Of a stretch of 64,000 nucleotides of DNA, positions 50,585 to 59,610 are shown one piece after another. Positions within the stretch are counted from its first letter, which is position 1. The number at the start of each line of letters is the position of its first letter. The stretch spans positions 2,149,545-2,213,544 of the forward strand of contig OY282385.1 of NCBI GenBank assembly GCA_958295935.1. The letters are read 5' to 3'. The stretch is from an uncultured Dehalococcoidia bacterium (GTDB lineage: Bacteria > Chloroflexota > Dehalococcoidia > Lucifugimonadales > Lucifugimonadaceae). Both the position numbers and the translations under genes were made by a program. The notes beneath the pieces were generated by a model. It was not told where the DNA came from. It worked only from the letters and a program-made list of their open reading frames with translations, and searched no databases.

Positions 50585-51610
50585 CTATCCCTCTTCTGGC
50601 CAGCCGTCAGCGGTCTCGTCGTTCTCGAGGGCTGCCAAAATAGCCTCACCGGCCTCGGCAGTGACCCAACCGGTCCAGGCGCCAGCATTGTTGTTCAACC
50701 ACCACAACGCAGTGTCTGCCGTAGTCGCCTCTGGATTATCCAGCTGCCAGGCTGCCACTTCCTTGTAGATGGCGATGTTGAAATCCCACTTGCGCAGCAT
50801 CTCAACCACGTCAGGCGCCGCTGCCGGCAGATCCTTGTGAACGCCGATCAGCACTGTGGCGTCCTCATACGCGCACGCCTTCGTCGTGAACCAGCACTCG
50901 TCGCTATAGGCCGGCTCTTCCAGACGCACCAGATCGAGCACCAGCGCAGGTTCGTTCGTGCCCCACTGGTAACCCAGCCAGGGATCCCTCTTTTCGTAAG
51001 CCCCGTACAGGTCGGCATTCAAAGCCGATCCGTCACCAGGGTTCACGACGTGCACGTCATCTTCCAGACCGTAGCCCGTGATCTGCGCCGCGTTCACCTC
51101 TTCGCAAGACCACCCGATGACGCAGGACACCAAACGAGCCTTACCGCCCGTCTCCGCACTCGCAAACAGATCCTTGAACTTATCGTCCCTGAGGTCGTCG
51201 ATGCTGTCCAGGTCGGGGTATTCCTCCTGCAGATAGGCCGGAATTACGAAAGCAGACTGCCAGTCGTTGCCCAGACTCTGACCCACCGAAAGCACCGAAC
51301 CATCCAGCTGAGCGCTCTCCCAAACCTCGTCCTGGTTAGGCAGCCACACCTCCATAGTTACGTCCGTATCGCCACGCGTCAGACCCTGCATTAAAGGCAG
51401 CGTAGCCCCGAGCTTCACGTCAGTCGGGTAGCCGTAACCCTTCTCCACGATGAACTGCGCGATGCGGTTCTGCACCTGGGCGCTGGTCCAATTCAGGTCG
51501 CCGAAGACAACCAGACTCTTTGGCTCTTCAGACTCCCCTGATGAACAGGCCACAGCCACGATGCCTGCCATGAACAGCCCGAAGAACAGTACTCTTATCC
51601 GCTTGATCAA
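50585..51610 (-). CDS. Glycine betaine-type substrate-binding lipoprotein, copy 1
   Basis: 341 residues. A short signal peptide ends in the lipobox VAVAC (Cys22). The OpuAC/ProX-like domain has FGDLNWTSAQVQNRIAQFIV, VTMEVWLPNQ and NPGDGSALNADLY; aromatic residues of the betaine box are plausible in the Trp-rich EVWLPNQ and LGYQWGTNEP segments. It would feed the ProVW-type transporter whose genes lie upstream. It is a tandem paralogue of the next gene. A TTG start at 51610 gives the basic N-region. Ligand (betaine, choline or proline) is inferred. Confidence 0.9.
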   Translation of the reverse strand: MIKRIRVLFFGLFMAGIVAVACSSGESEEPKSLVVFGDLNWTSAQVQNRIAQFIVEKGYGYPTDVKLGATLPLMQGLTRGDTDVTMEVWLPNQDEVWESAQLDGSVLSVGQSLGNDWQSAFVIPAYLQEEYPDLDSIDDLRDDKFKDLFASAETGGKARLVSCVIGWSCEEVNAAQITGYGLEDDVHVVNPGDGSALNADLYGAYEKRDPWLGYQWGTNEPALVLDLVRLEEPAYSDECWFTTKACAYEDATVLIGVHKDLPAAAPDVVEMLRKWDFNIAIYKEVAAWQLDNPEATTADTALWWLNNNAGAWTGWVTAEAGEAILAALENDETADGWPEEG

Positions 51611-51795
51611 ATCATGCCTCTCTTCCTGTAACTAGAGGGGAAAGCATAGATGACATCGAACTCTTATGCAAATCTCATACTGAAATACTTCATACGCATG
51701 CATGCATGCTCTGGATAAACGGCGGGTCAAGACTGGTCGCATACACCTTGCTACAGACCGCGATCGCGTCCGACTGCTGAACACAACCGACGCTA
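51611..51795. promoter_or_regulatory. Upstream region of binding protein 1
   Basis: A segment CTCTTATGCAAATCTCATAC, then GAAATACTTCAT (51658-51690), is like one upstream of copy 2 (52917-52947). It looks like a duplicated promoter. ATGCATGCATGC lies at about 51697-51710. Confidence 0.45.
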
Positions 51796-52947
51796 CTATT
51801 CCGGCCAGCCGTCTGCGGTCTCGCCGTTATCGAGAGCTTCCAGAATAGACCCGCGAGCATCCTCCGTCACCCAGCTCCCCCAGATATCTCTGTTGCTGCT
51901 CAGCCACCACAACGCCGTGTCCTCGATACTCGCATCAGGGTTATCCAGCTGCCACAGTATAGCCTCCTCGTAGAGGGCGAGATTGAAATCCCACTCGCGC
52001 AGCATCTCAACCACCTCCGGCGCGGCTGCAGGCATACCCGGATGCACCGCAATCAGGATCGTCGTGTCCTCATACGCGCAAGCCTTGGTCGTAGCCCAGC
52101 ACTCCTCGCTATGAGCCGGCTCTTCCAGACGCACCAGGTCAAGCTCTATCGTCGGTTCGTTGACGCCCCACTGGTAACCCAGCCAAGCCTCCCTTTTTTC
52201 ATAAGCCCCGTACAGGTCGGCATTCAAAGCCGCCTCGTCACCCGGGTTCACAACGTGCACGTCATCATCCAACCCGTAGCCCCTGATCTGCGCAGCGTTC
52301 ACCTCCTCGCAAACCCATCCGATGGGACAGGACACCAAACGAGCCTTCCCCCCAGTCTCCGCGCTCGCAAACAGCGCCTTGAACCGGTCTTCCTTGAGGT
52401 CTTCCACCCTGTCCAGATCCGGGTAATCCTCCTGCAGATAGGCCGGAATCACGAAAGCAGACTGCCAGTCCTTGCCCAGACTCTGACCCACCGAAAACAC
52501 ACTGCCAGCGGACTGAGCCTCCGCCCAAGCCTCCTCCTGGTTAGGCAGCCAAACCTCCATGATTACGTCCACGTCGCCTCGAGTCATACCCTGGAACAAC
52601 GGAATCGTCGCACCAAACTTCACCTCGGTAGGGTAACCGTAGCCCTTCTCCACGATGTACTGCGCGACACGGTTCTGAACCTGAGCGCTGGTCCAGTTCA
52701 GGTCCCCGAACACAATCGGACCCTTCGGCTCTTCCGACGCCCCGGAAGAACAAGCGACCGCGACAACCCCTGCCAGGCACAGCAAGAAGAACAGTAGGGG
52801 TCGTTCGTGAACGACCCTCGTGAACGCCCCTGCCCGCCGTCGCCGCGTAGGGATCGTTCGTGAATGCCCCTCGGCTGCTATCTTGCGGCTGGGCCGCGAA
52901 GATATACGTGCCGCCGGACTCTTATGCAAAATGCGAAGATACTTCAC
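51796..52947 (-). CDS. Glycine betaine-type substrate-binding lipoprotein, copy 2
   Basis: A paralogue of the neighbouring protein, with the same lipobox VAVAC and the same FGDLNWTSAQVQNR opening. The part before the hydrophobic core is odd: the bases that encode VVHERPL are the arm of a REP-like palindrome, and a second REP copy lies further upstream. The given GTG start (52947) would add 65 residues before the lipobox and lies in what is promoter in copy 1. The true start is unknown. It lies between copy 1 and the permease gene on the same strand. Confidence 0.82.
   Translation of the reverse strand: MKYLRILHKSPAARISSRPSRKIAAEGHSRTIPTRRRRAGAFTRVVHERPLLFFLLCLAGVVAVACSSGASEEPKGPIVFGDLNWTSAQVQNRVAQYIVEKGYGYPTEVKFGATIPLFQGMTRGDVDVIMEVWLPNQEEAWAEAQSAGSVFSVGQSLGKDWQSAFVIPAYLQEDYPDLDRVEDLKEDRFKALFASAETGGKARLVSCPIGWVCEEVNAAQIRGYGLDDDVHVVNPGDEAALNADLYGAYEKREAWLGYQWGVNEPTIELDLVRLEEPAHSEECWATTKACAYEDTTILIAVHPGMPAAAPEVVEMLREWDFNLALYEEAILWQLDNPDASIEDTALWWLSSNRDIWGSWVTEDARGSILEALDNGETADGWPE
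52794..52872 (+). repeat. Two REP-like palindromes in the signal-peptide region
   Basis: At 52794-52819, GTAGGGGTCGTTCGTGAACG then ACCC is a 25-base match to the copy behind rplT. At 52847-52872 a poorer copy reads GTAGGGATCGTTCGTGAATG. Confidence 0.85.
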
Positions 52948-53050
52948 GCTCGATCACGCCCAGGATAACGCGACCTTGCCCGCCGTCGCGACTACAACCG
53001 AATCACTCACCCAATCGCTCGCGTGAAATCTCGCGTTCTATAACGATCTA

Positions 53051-54121
53051 TTACCCCACGCTCCTCGTTCTGCTCTGTTGGCTTTGTACTACCGATTGTG
53101 TCAGGCGGTCTATCACGATCGCAAGAAACACGATCGCAAGACCCGCTATCACACCTTCCCCAGGCTGGTTCTTTTGCAGCGCACGCAGCACGTTGTCGCC
53201 AAGACCGCCGGCAGCCACCATGCTCGCAATCGTAACCATCGAAAGTGCCAGCATCGTCGTCTGGTTGATGCCTGCCATGATCGTCGGAAGAGCCATCGGA
53301 ACCTGCACCTTTGACAACACCTGCATCGGAGTCGCTCCGAACGAACGAGCCGCCTCTACAGCCTCCGGAGACACCTGACGTATGCCTAGGCTCGTAAGAC
53401 GTATCACAGGAGGTATCGCGTAGATGATCGTCGCAAAGATGCCCGCAGGTTTGCCAAGACCGAAGAACAGGATCCCCGGTAGAAGATACACGAAGCTCGG
53501 CATAGTCTGCATACCGTCCAAAATAGGACGCAAGATCCCGTCCGCCAGACGGTTACGGGCTGCAAGAACCCCCAGCGGAAGACCCAAACCTACCGCAATC
53601 GCCACCGAAACCACCATCAGAGCAACAGTGTCTATAGTGCTCTTCCAAAGACCCATGAAGCCAACGAACAACAGCGCCGCAGCCGTAAACGCCAACAGCC
53701 GCCACCCACCCACGGCAAGAGACAACAGAGCCAGACCCAGGATCATTGCAGGCCAGGGAACCCAACCCAGACCGTCCTCGATATACACCAGCGCGCGGGT
53801 GATCACCGTGCTCAGACCATCGAACAGCCAACTACCCGACCTCGTTACCCAGTTAACGGCGTCGTCTATGAACTCCGCCGTGTTCGAACGTATCGTCCTT
53901 TCAAGTGTCACAGTCCCGTCGCTCGAGACAGAAGTGGACACCGTCGTGGGAAACTCCATTTGGAAACCCCACACGACTAGGCTTATCACGAGAACCGCCA
54001 AAACCAGTACGAAACCAGCCAGGACCAGGCGATAACGAATATAAAGCTCCGACAACCCGTTACCCCGCGGCGAGCCCCTTGGGTCGCCCTTAACCTCTTG
54101 ACCTTGCTCCATGAGACTCAC
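53051..54121 (-). CDS. ProW/OpuAB-type ABC transporter permease
   Basis: 356 residues. A long N-terminal part has one helix and a soluble stretch. The permease domain of five to six helices follows, with the ATPase-contact loop EAARSFGATPMQVLSKVQVP. MAGINQTTMLALSMVTIASM is typical of betaine/choline permeases. A GTG directly after the ATPase TAG, or an ATG nine bases on, starts it, so the two are coupled. It forms the membrane pore of the quaternary amine transporter. Confidence 0.9.
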   Translation of the reverse strand: MSLMEQGQEVKGDPRGSPRGNGLSELYIRYRLVLAGFVLVLAVLVISLVVWGFQMEFPTTVSTSVSSDGTVTLERTIRSNTAEFIDDAVNWVTRSGSWLFDGLSTVITRALVYIEDGLGWVPWPAMILGLALLSLAVGGWRLLAFTAAALLFVGFMGLWKSTIDTVALMVVSVAIAVGLGLPLGVLAARNRLADGILRPILDGMQTMPSFVYLLPGILFFGLGKPAGIFATIIYAIPPVIRLTSLGIRQVSPEAVEAARSFGATPMQVLSKVQVPMALPTIMAGINQTTMLALSMVTIASMVAAGGLGDNVLRALQKNQPGEGVIAGLAIVFLAIVIDRLTQSVVQSQQSRTRSVG

Positions 54122-55555
54122 CTAGTCGATACCGGACATGCCCGTAAGCAAGACTCCCCGGCGAATCTCCCCCAGCAGGCTCTTGTTCCGACCAACCACA
54201 GCGACCGGATGCTCGCTCTGGGCCGATAGTGGAATGATCTCCTCGATGAAAACGTCCGGGTCCACTGTCACCGCAGGAGTAACCTCCGCTCCCTCAAGGT
54301 TTTTCCTCCCCTCCGACACCATAGCCGCAGCCTGCTCCTGAGTCAGCACACCCCGAAGAGTGAAATCCCGCGCTATCAGAAACGCAGCGTTGAGATCCTT
54401 GCTGCGCATTATGTGCGTCGCAGCCCGAGGACCTTGACGCTCGTAAACCACCGCCATCGGCTCCCGCATGATCGCCTTCGCCTGAATCACCTTCGACTTG
54501 GAAACGTCCTGCACGAACGACGTCACGTAGTCGTCAGCAGGAAGCGTAACGATCTCCTCTGGCGAACCCTCTTGGACCACCTCACCGTCTCGCATGATCG
54601 CGATACGGTCGCCGATCTTCAGAGCCTCATCCAGATCGTGAGTGATGAACACGATGGTCTTTTGAAGCTTCGTCTGAAGAGCAATCAGCTCGTCCTGCAT
54701 CTCTCTACGGATAAGAGGATCCAGACCGCTGAAAGGCTCGTCCATCAACAACACGTCCGAGTTCACCGCCAGCGCACGCGCAAGCCCCACGCGCTGCTGC
54801 ATACCGCCGCTCATCTCCCGCGCATAATAGTCCTCCCAGCCCTTCAAACCCACAGTCTCGATCGCCTTGGACGCCTCCGCGTAGCGCGCCTCCTTCTCCA
54901 TCCCGCGGATCTCGAGGCCGTAAGCCACGTTGTCCAAAACCCGCCGGTGCGGCAACAGCCCGTAATGCTGAAAGACCATCGCCAGCTTTTGACGCCGAAA
55001 TTGGATCAACTCCTCTGGCGCATACGCCAGAATGTCCTCACCGTCAAAGCAAATCTCCCCGCGAGTCGCCTCTATCAGCCTGATCAAACACCGAACCAGA
55101 GTCGATTTGCCGCTCCCCGACAAGCCCATCACCACGAATATCTGCCCCGTATCCACACTGAAGGACACGTCCCGCAAGCCCACCACCGCGCCAAGAGAAT
55201 CCTGTATCTCAGAACGGCTCAGAGAGGCGTACTCCGGCTCGAACACGCGCTCAGCCCTGGCCCCAAACACCTTCCACAGCCCCTTCACCTCTATCTTTGG
55301 CGCGGTCCTGCGTTCCTCGCTCAAGCGCCGCTTTTCCCAAGGCGGAACTAGAACAGTCTCCTCTGGAGCTTCCTGACTCAATGTCGACTCCCGGTCGGAT
55401 ATAGAAGGCTTACGTACACGGCGCCCGTAAGTTTCCTGCAAAGGCGCAATCGTTTTCAAAGACAGCGGCGCAACGGGATTCTGCCATAGGGAGAACGCTT
55501 TGTACAGACGCGCCCGCCTCAGAGCCGAGCGGGTAGGGCGCCGCGATCTGGCCAA
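54122..55555 (-). CDS. ProV/OpuAA-type ABC transporter ATPase
   Basis: 477 residues. Walker A is GLSGSGKST, the signature is MSGGMQQRV, Walker B is LLMDEPFSGLD and the switch His is in THDLDEA. A C-terminal pair of CBS domains (from about residue 370), as in OpuAA/ProV, senses ionic strength or cyclic-di-AMP in relatives. The first 85 residues are basic and not conserved; with a TTG start at 55555 they may not all be translated. It heads the set ATPase, permease, binding protein 2, binding protein 1. Confidence 0.92.
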   Translation of the reverse strand: MARSRRPTRSALRRARLYKAFSLWQNPVAPLSLKTIAPLQETYGRRVRKPSISDRESTLSQEAPEETVLVPPWEKRRLSEERRTAPKIEVKGLWKVFGARAERVFEPEYASLSRSEIQDSLGAVVGLRDVSFSVDTGQIFVVMGLSGSGKSTLVRCLIRLIEATRGEICFDGEDILAYAPEELIQFRRQKLAMVFQHYGLLPHRRVLDNVAYGLEIRGMEKEARYAEASKAIETVGLKGWEDYYAREMSGGMQQRVGLARALAVNSDVLLMDEPFSGLDPLIRREMQDELIALQTKLQKTIVFITHDLDEALKIGDRIAIMRDGEVVQEGSPEEIVTLPADDYVTSFVQDVSKSKVIQAKAIMREPMAVVYERQGPRAATHIMRSKDLNAAFLIARDFTLRGVLTQEQAAAMVSEGRKNLEGAEVTPAVTVDPDVFIEEIIPLSAQSEHPVAVVGRNKSLLGEIRRGVLLTGMSGID

Positions 55556-55767
55556 GCCAAGATGACGCGTCAGCCCCGACGCCGCCGGCCTTCAACCACA
55601 AGACCGATGATTTCTCTGCCAGCCCAGCCCCCTCGACGTAAAGGCGTGAACCTCCCAAAGACCCCGTCGCGCAATGAACGCCTGGCCATCCTTGGTCGCC
55701 AGCCCCTGCTAAGGAACCCTCTACTCCGTCGCGCAAGGGACCGGCAAGCACGACCTCCCTCTAACGC
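55556..55767. other. Gap between the ATPase and dehydratase genes
   Basis: No gene or clear regulatory site in these 210 bases. The promoter for the transporter genes should be here, as they read away from it. Confidence 0.4.
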
Positions 55768-56943
55768 CTAGCGCCCGTGCATCCGCTCCCAGTCAGGATC
55801 GGGATGAGACCCGATGAAGTCGTGGTCCAGCTCATACCCCAGCCCGGGCCGGTCAGGCAGGTGTATGTGCCCGTCGCGTATGTCCAAAGGCTCCGTCAGC
55901 ACCGAATTGTAGGCCGGAACAGTATTGTCGTTCATCTCCAGCCGGTAGAAATTCGGCACGGTTATCATCACCTGCGCTCCGGCGATCACGTTGAACGCAC
56001 CGCTCGCGTCATGCGGTGAAATCGGTATGTAGAAAGACTCCGCAAGAATCGCCATCTTCTTCATCTCGGATATCCCCCCGCTCCAGCAGATGTCCGGCAT
56101 GATGAAATTCACCAAACCCTCCGTCAGTATCGGAACGAAATCCCAGCGGCTGAACTTGCGCTCCCCAACGCACAAAGGCATGTCCGTGTTCGACTTCAAC
56201 TGACGCAGCGCCGAAATCCCCTCCGGCTGAAGTGGCTCCTCGAACCACGTGATGTCATACGCCATCATCTTGTTGCAAAGATCCGTCGCAGTCGCCACGT
56301 CGAAATTGCCGTGAGCGTCTATCAAAAGCTCGATCTCAGGCCCCACCGCTTCACGAAGCGCAGACATCACCTCCAAAGAGTAAGACCGACCGGAACCCGA
56401 TATCTTCCCGTCGAGGTAGCGGCGGTGTCTCGAACCCATCTCAGCGGCAAACGGATCCGTCTTCAGAGCCTTGTACCCCGCAGCCACCTGACGCTTCGCA
56501 TCCGCAACGCAGGCCTCCAGGTCCACGGGACTCGCAGGGTGGCTGTAGAGACGGACGCTATCCCGCACCGGCCCGCCCAGCAGATCGTACACCGGACGGC
56601 CAAGAGCCTTGCCTTTGATGTCCCACAAGGCCATGTCGAGACCCGCACACAACGTCGTAGCAAAGCCGGGGCTGCCCAGAGTGCCGAAACGACGATAGAC
56701 CTTGTGCCAGATACGCTCGATGTGATTCGGATCCTCACCCAACACGCCGTCCCCAAAGTCCGCGTAATTCAGATCCTCCCGCAAAAGCTCATACCCGCGA
56801 CCCACTATGTGCGCACCGCCCCCGCCCGAATTGGTCGACTCCCCGACACCCGTAATCCCCTCGTCCGTGTCAACCTCCACGAACACCCAAGTCCTGTTCT
56901 CAATCGCTCTCGTCAGGTATACGCGCAAGTCAGTGATCTTCAT
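55768..56943 (-). CDS. Galactonate dehydratase-like enolase-superfamily enzyme
   Basis: 391 residues. The pattern is that of the D-galactonate/mannonate dehydratase branch: YKALKTDPF (Lys158/161), Asp209 and His211 (IDAHGNFD), Glu235 (FEEPL), Glu261 (GERKF) and His311 (SPHDASG). The long insert near 165-188 (GSRHRRYLDGKISGSG) is usual in this branch. It would dehydrate an aldonic acid to a 2-keto-3-deoxy acid. A sugar isomerase-like gene and two MFS carriers follow, so a sugar-acid pathway is likely. Confidence 0.92.
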   Translation of the reverse strand: MKITDLRVYLTRAIENRTWVFVEVDTDEGITGVGESTNSGGGGAHIVGRGYELLREDLNYADFGDGVLGEDPNHIERIWHKVYRRFGTLGSPGFATTLCAGLDMALWDIKGKALGRPVYDLLGGPVRDSVRLYSHPASPVDLEACVADAKRQVAAGYKALKTDPFAAEMGSRHRRYLDGKISGSGRSYSLEVMSALREAVGPEIELLIDAHGNFDVATATDLCNKMMAYDITWFEEPLQPEGISALRQLKSNTDMPLCVGERKFSRWDFVPILTEGLVNFIMPDICWSGGISEMKKMAILAESFYIPISPHDASGAFNVIAGAQVMITVPNFYRLEMNDNTVPAYNSVLTEPLDIRDGHIHLPDRPGLGYELDHDFIGSHPDPDWERMHGR

Positions 56944-57172
56944 GCCTCGATCCCTCGGCTCCTATGCTGCGGGCCAATACAACACACCCGGCGATGTTAC
57001 ACCCACTGGTCAGACCGCGCCCCGGTGCTGCTAAACTCACCGACGCGAGACGATCCCGGAATGAATCAAGCCCCGCCGGGGCAGGAACAGTTGGGATTCT
57101 AAGCATCTCGAATCGACCCTCCACCCTTGGAACAGGCTATAGCCCCCTCCTGAAAAAACCGGAAAACAGAAG
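56944..57172. other. Divergent gap upstream of dehydratase and isomerase
   Basis: 230 bases between divergent starts. The last part reads CCTGAAAAAACCGGAAAACA before the isomerase ATG, an A-rich start like the boundary cores but without CTAG. No palindromic operator seen. Confidence 0.4.
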
Positions 57173-58090
57173 ATGAGATACTGCTACGCACACCGAAGAT
57201 TCACCCTCTACCCGCAAAGCCTGGACACGTGGAACCTCTCCGCAGACGCCTACACCGACGAATTCTTGAACAAGGTGCGGGAAATGGGCTTCGACGCACT
57301 GGAAGTGGGCGCAGACGTCATCAACGGCCTCGGCACAACCGGACAGGCCCTCGCAGACTTTGGCAAGCGACTCGCAGACGCAGGCGTCCCCGTAGGAGCC
57401 ATACGGAGCGGAGGCTCCCTCACCAACGCACGATACGCCAAAGACAACCGCGAACGGCTCTTCAACATGATCCGAGCAGCAAACGTCGTCGGCGCTGAGG
57501 TCGTCAACAGCGCGCTAAGCACACCAAACCGATACCCAACCTCGACCACCATGGCCAACACCGGACAAAGACGCTCCCAGGACGGCTCCAGGGACGGCGA
57601 AATGAAGGACTACGAAACACTCTCACAGACGCTGCAGGCCGCATCCGACAGAGCCGCAGAACACGGCGTGAACGTCACCGTAGAAGTCCACCAGAACTCG
57701 CTCGTAGACAACTCATGGTCCGCCCTCCTGACCCACCGGATGGTCGACAGGCCAAACTTTGGAATCAACCCCGACCTCGGAAACGTCTACTGGTGCTACG
57801 ACGAACCCGAAGAAACCATGGAAGACGCCATAACCGCCCTCGCACCCGTATCCATGTACTGGCACTGCAAGAACATGTACAGGGTGCATCACCCCGAGAA
57901 CCACCGCGCTGTATACGTCCGCACCAACATACCCACCGGAGAAATCGACTACCGATTTGCAATCTCCGCTATGGCCAAAGAAGGATACTCCGGATACATG
58001 GCCATCGAAGGCGTACAGATGGGAGACCAGTTCCTGCACGATGGACAGAGCGTAGACTACGCCAAATCCATCTGGGCGCAGTTTGAATAG
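57173..58090 (+). CDS. Xylose isomerase-like TIM-barrel sugar isomerase/epimerase
   Basis: 305 residues of the AP endonuclease 2/xylose isomerase-like barrel family. Metal-ligand positions are visible in VTVEVHQNSLVDNS (Glu), NFGINPDLGN (Asp) and MYWHCKNM (His), with a final Glu in YMAIEG. It may isomerise or epimerise a keto sugar or sugar acid. It is divergent from the galactonate dehydratase-like gene. The ATG at 57173 follows GAAAACAGAAG with no Shine-Dalgarno site. The codon bias is of the A/C plus-strand type. Confidence 0.88.
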   Translation: MRYCYAHRRFTLYPQSLDTWNLSADAYTDEFLNKVREMGFDALEVGADVINGLGTTGQALADFGKRLADAGVPVGAIRSGGSLTNARYAKDNRERLFNMIRAANVVGAEVVNSALSTPNRYPTSTTMANTGQRRSQDGSRDGEMKDYETLSQTLQAASDRAAEHGVNVTVEVHQNSLVDNSWSALLTHRMVDRPNFGINPDLGNVYWCYDEPEETMEDAITALAPVSMYWHCKNMYRVHHPENHRAVYVRTNIPTGEIDYRFAISAMAKEGYSGYMAIEGVQMGDQFLHDGQSVDYAKSIWAQFE

Positions 58091-58104
58091 ACCGCCCCGC
58101 ACCA

Positions 58105-58233
58105 AACGACGAGCAACCGTTCACGTCGAGCCGGATCCGCAGCGCGGGAAGTCCGGTCACCGAGCCGACTGGCGTTCCCCCAAAGAGCCGGATCCGCTGG
58201 CGCGTGGAGTTCCCTCAGCCCCGCCTTGGAAAG
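58105..58233. repeat. Intergenic GAGCCGGATCCG repeats
   Basis: GAGCCGGATCCGCAGCGCGG and GAGCCGGATCCGCTGGCGCG lie 62 bases apart, and a third form lies at 59623. The block from ACGACGAGCAACCGTTCACG is shared with 59594 and marks the left end of the MFS duplication. Confidence 0.75.
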
Positions 58234-59472
58234 CTATTCATAGCGGCGTTTCGACAACAGAAGCGCCGCTATGCCCAGTGCGAATACCCCGGAAATAATC
58301 CCGAACGGAACCTGATAGCTCCCCGTAGCGTCGAACAACGCCCCCGCCATGAGCGGCCCCGCAGTCATCGATGTAGCCATGGACAGATTCACCATACCCA
58401 TGATCGCCCCGAACGCGCGCTGACCAAAGGACTCGCTCACCAACAGCGCTATCAGCGCCCCCAGACCGCCAAATCCCATCCCAAACACGAAAACCCCTGC
58501 CCACGTCGCGGCAGCCCCGCCAGGCATGATCATCAAAACCACCCCCAGCGTCTGGAGAGCTATGGAAATGACCGTAGCATCGCGCGCCCCGATAGACTCG
58601 CTCAGCCGCCCAAATCCTAGCTTCGACACCATACCCATCCCGGCCACCATCGTAAGCGCCCCCGCAGCAACGGCCGTGCTGAACCCCTCGTTCTCCAGGT
58701 GAGGCACGATCTGCGTCAGGATGCCCGAATACGTGAAACTCGCCGCAGTAAGGCCAACGGTGATCAGATAGAAATTCTTCGACCTTAGAGCCTGACTCAG
58801 CGTCACCCCCGACCTCGACACCGCCCGCCCCGCGCTCGAAAGCAGTTCAACCCGCCCCGCACGGCGCGCCTCCGCCTCCACCTCCTCCGGTCTGTCGCGC
58901 ACGATCAACAACGCCGCAACACACACCAGAGCCATGATTATCCCGAAAACCAGGTAAGTCCACTCCCAACCCGATCCCACTATCAGAAGCGCCGCAAGAG
59001 GCGCCATCGTCAGACCGCCGAAATTATTGCCGGACGTAATCACACCCATCATCCGACCACGCGTCGTGGGAAACCACAAGCCCACCACCTTACCGCTTGC
59101 AAGCACCGTCGCACCTGGAAAACCCGCGAATACCAGCGCGTTCGACAGATACCAGTGCCACAGTTCGCTGATGAGAGGCCGCATGGCAAACCCAGCCGAA
59201 ATCAACACCAGCGAAAACACGAGCACAGGGCGCACCCCAAACCGGTCCATGAGACGCCCCGCAAGAGGAGCCAGCAGACCGGAAATGAACCCGAAAGACA
59301 GAGCAGCGTTGAACTCCGTTCTGTTCCAGCCAAAACGAGACTCCATCGGCTCAGCAAACAGACCAAAGGAGTACTGCGTCATGCCTATCGACAGGCCGCC
59401 GGAAAGAAACACCACCCAGGCTATGTGCCAACCTAGGTAAATCCGGTTCGGCCCAACAACGCGGGGTACCAT
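58234..59472 (-). CDS. MFS transporter, copy 1
   Basis: About 412 residues with twelve helices. The cytoplasmic motif between helices 2 and 3 reads GRLMDRFGVRPV. GRMMGVITSGNNFGG and the N-terminal YFAP-like VFLSGGLSIGMTQYSFG resemble the monocarboxylate/oxalate:formate branch. It probably carries an organic anion in or out. The ATG at 59472 is chosen over a TTG at 59499. Together with copy 2 it arises from a tandem duplication of about 1.5 kb. Confidence 0.88.
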   Translation of the reverse strand: MVPRVVGPNRIYLGWHIAWVVFLSGGLSIGMTQYSFGLFAEPMESRFGWNRTEFNAALSFGFISGLLAPLAGRLMDRFGVRPVLVFSLVLISAGFAMRPLISELWHWYLSNALVFAGFPGATVLASGKVVGLWFPTTRGRMMGVITSGNNFGGLTMAPLAALLIVGSGWEWTYLVFGIIMALVCVAALLIVRDRPEEVEAEARRAGRVELLSSAGRAVSRSGVTLSQALRSKNFYLITVGLTAASFTYSGILTQIVPHLENEGFSTAVAAGALTMVAGMGMVSKLGFGRLSESIGARDATVISIALQTLGVVLMIMPGGAAATWAGVFVFGMGFGGLGALIALLVSESFGQRAFGAIMGMVNLSMATSMTAGPLMAGALFDATGSYQVPFGIISGVFALGIAALLLSKRRYE

Positions 59473-59503
59473 CCGCCCTATGGAAAAAGGTGCAGACAAC
59501 GGA

Positions 59504-59583
59504 TCAGACGCAGTTCAGCGGCACAAACTTGATCTCCATCAGAGGGCTTTCCGAAACCCGCGCCTCCAACTCATCAGCCCTCG
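59504..59583 (-). pseudogene. Copied 3' fragment of the F420-type nitroreductase gene
   Basis: About 80 bases match the last 26 codons and stop of the gene at 60944 (ADELEARVSESPLMEIKF here). The rest of that gene is missing. It was carried along in the MFS duplication. Confidence 0.9.
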
Positions 59584-59610
59584 CAGCCCCAAAGATCGAC
59601 GAGCAACCGT

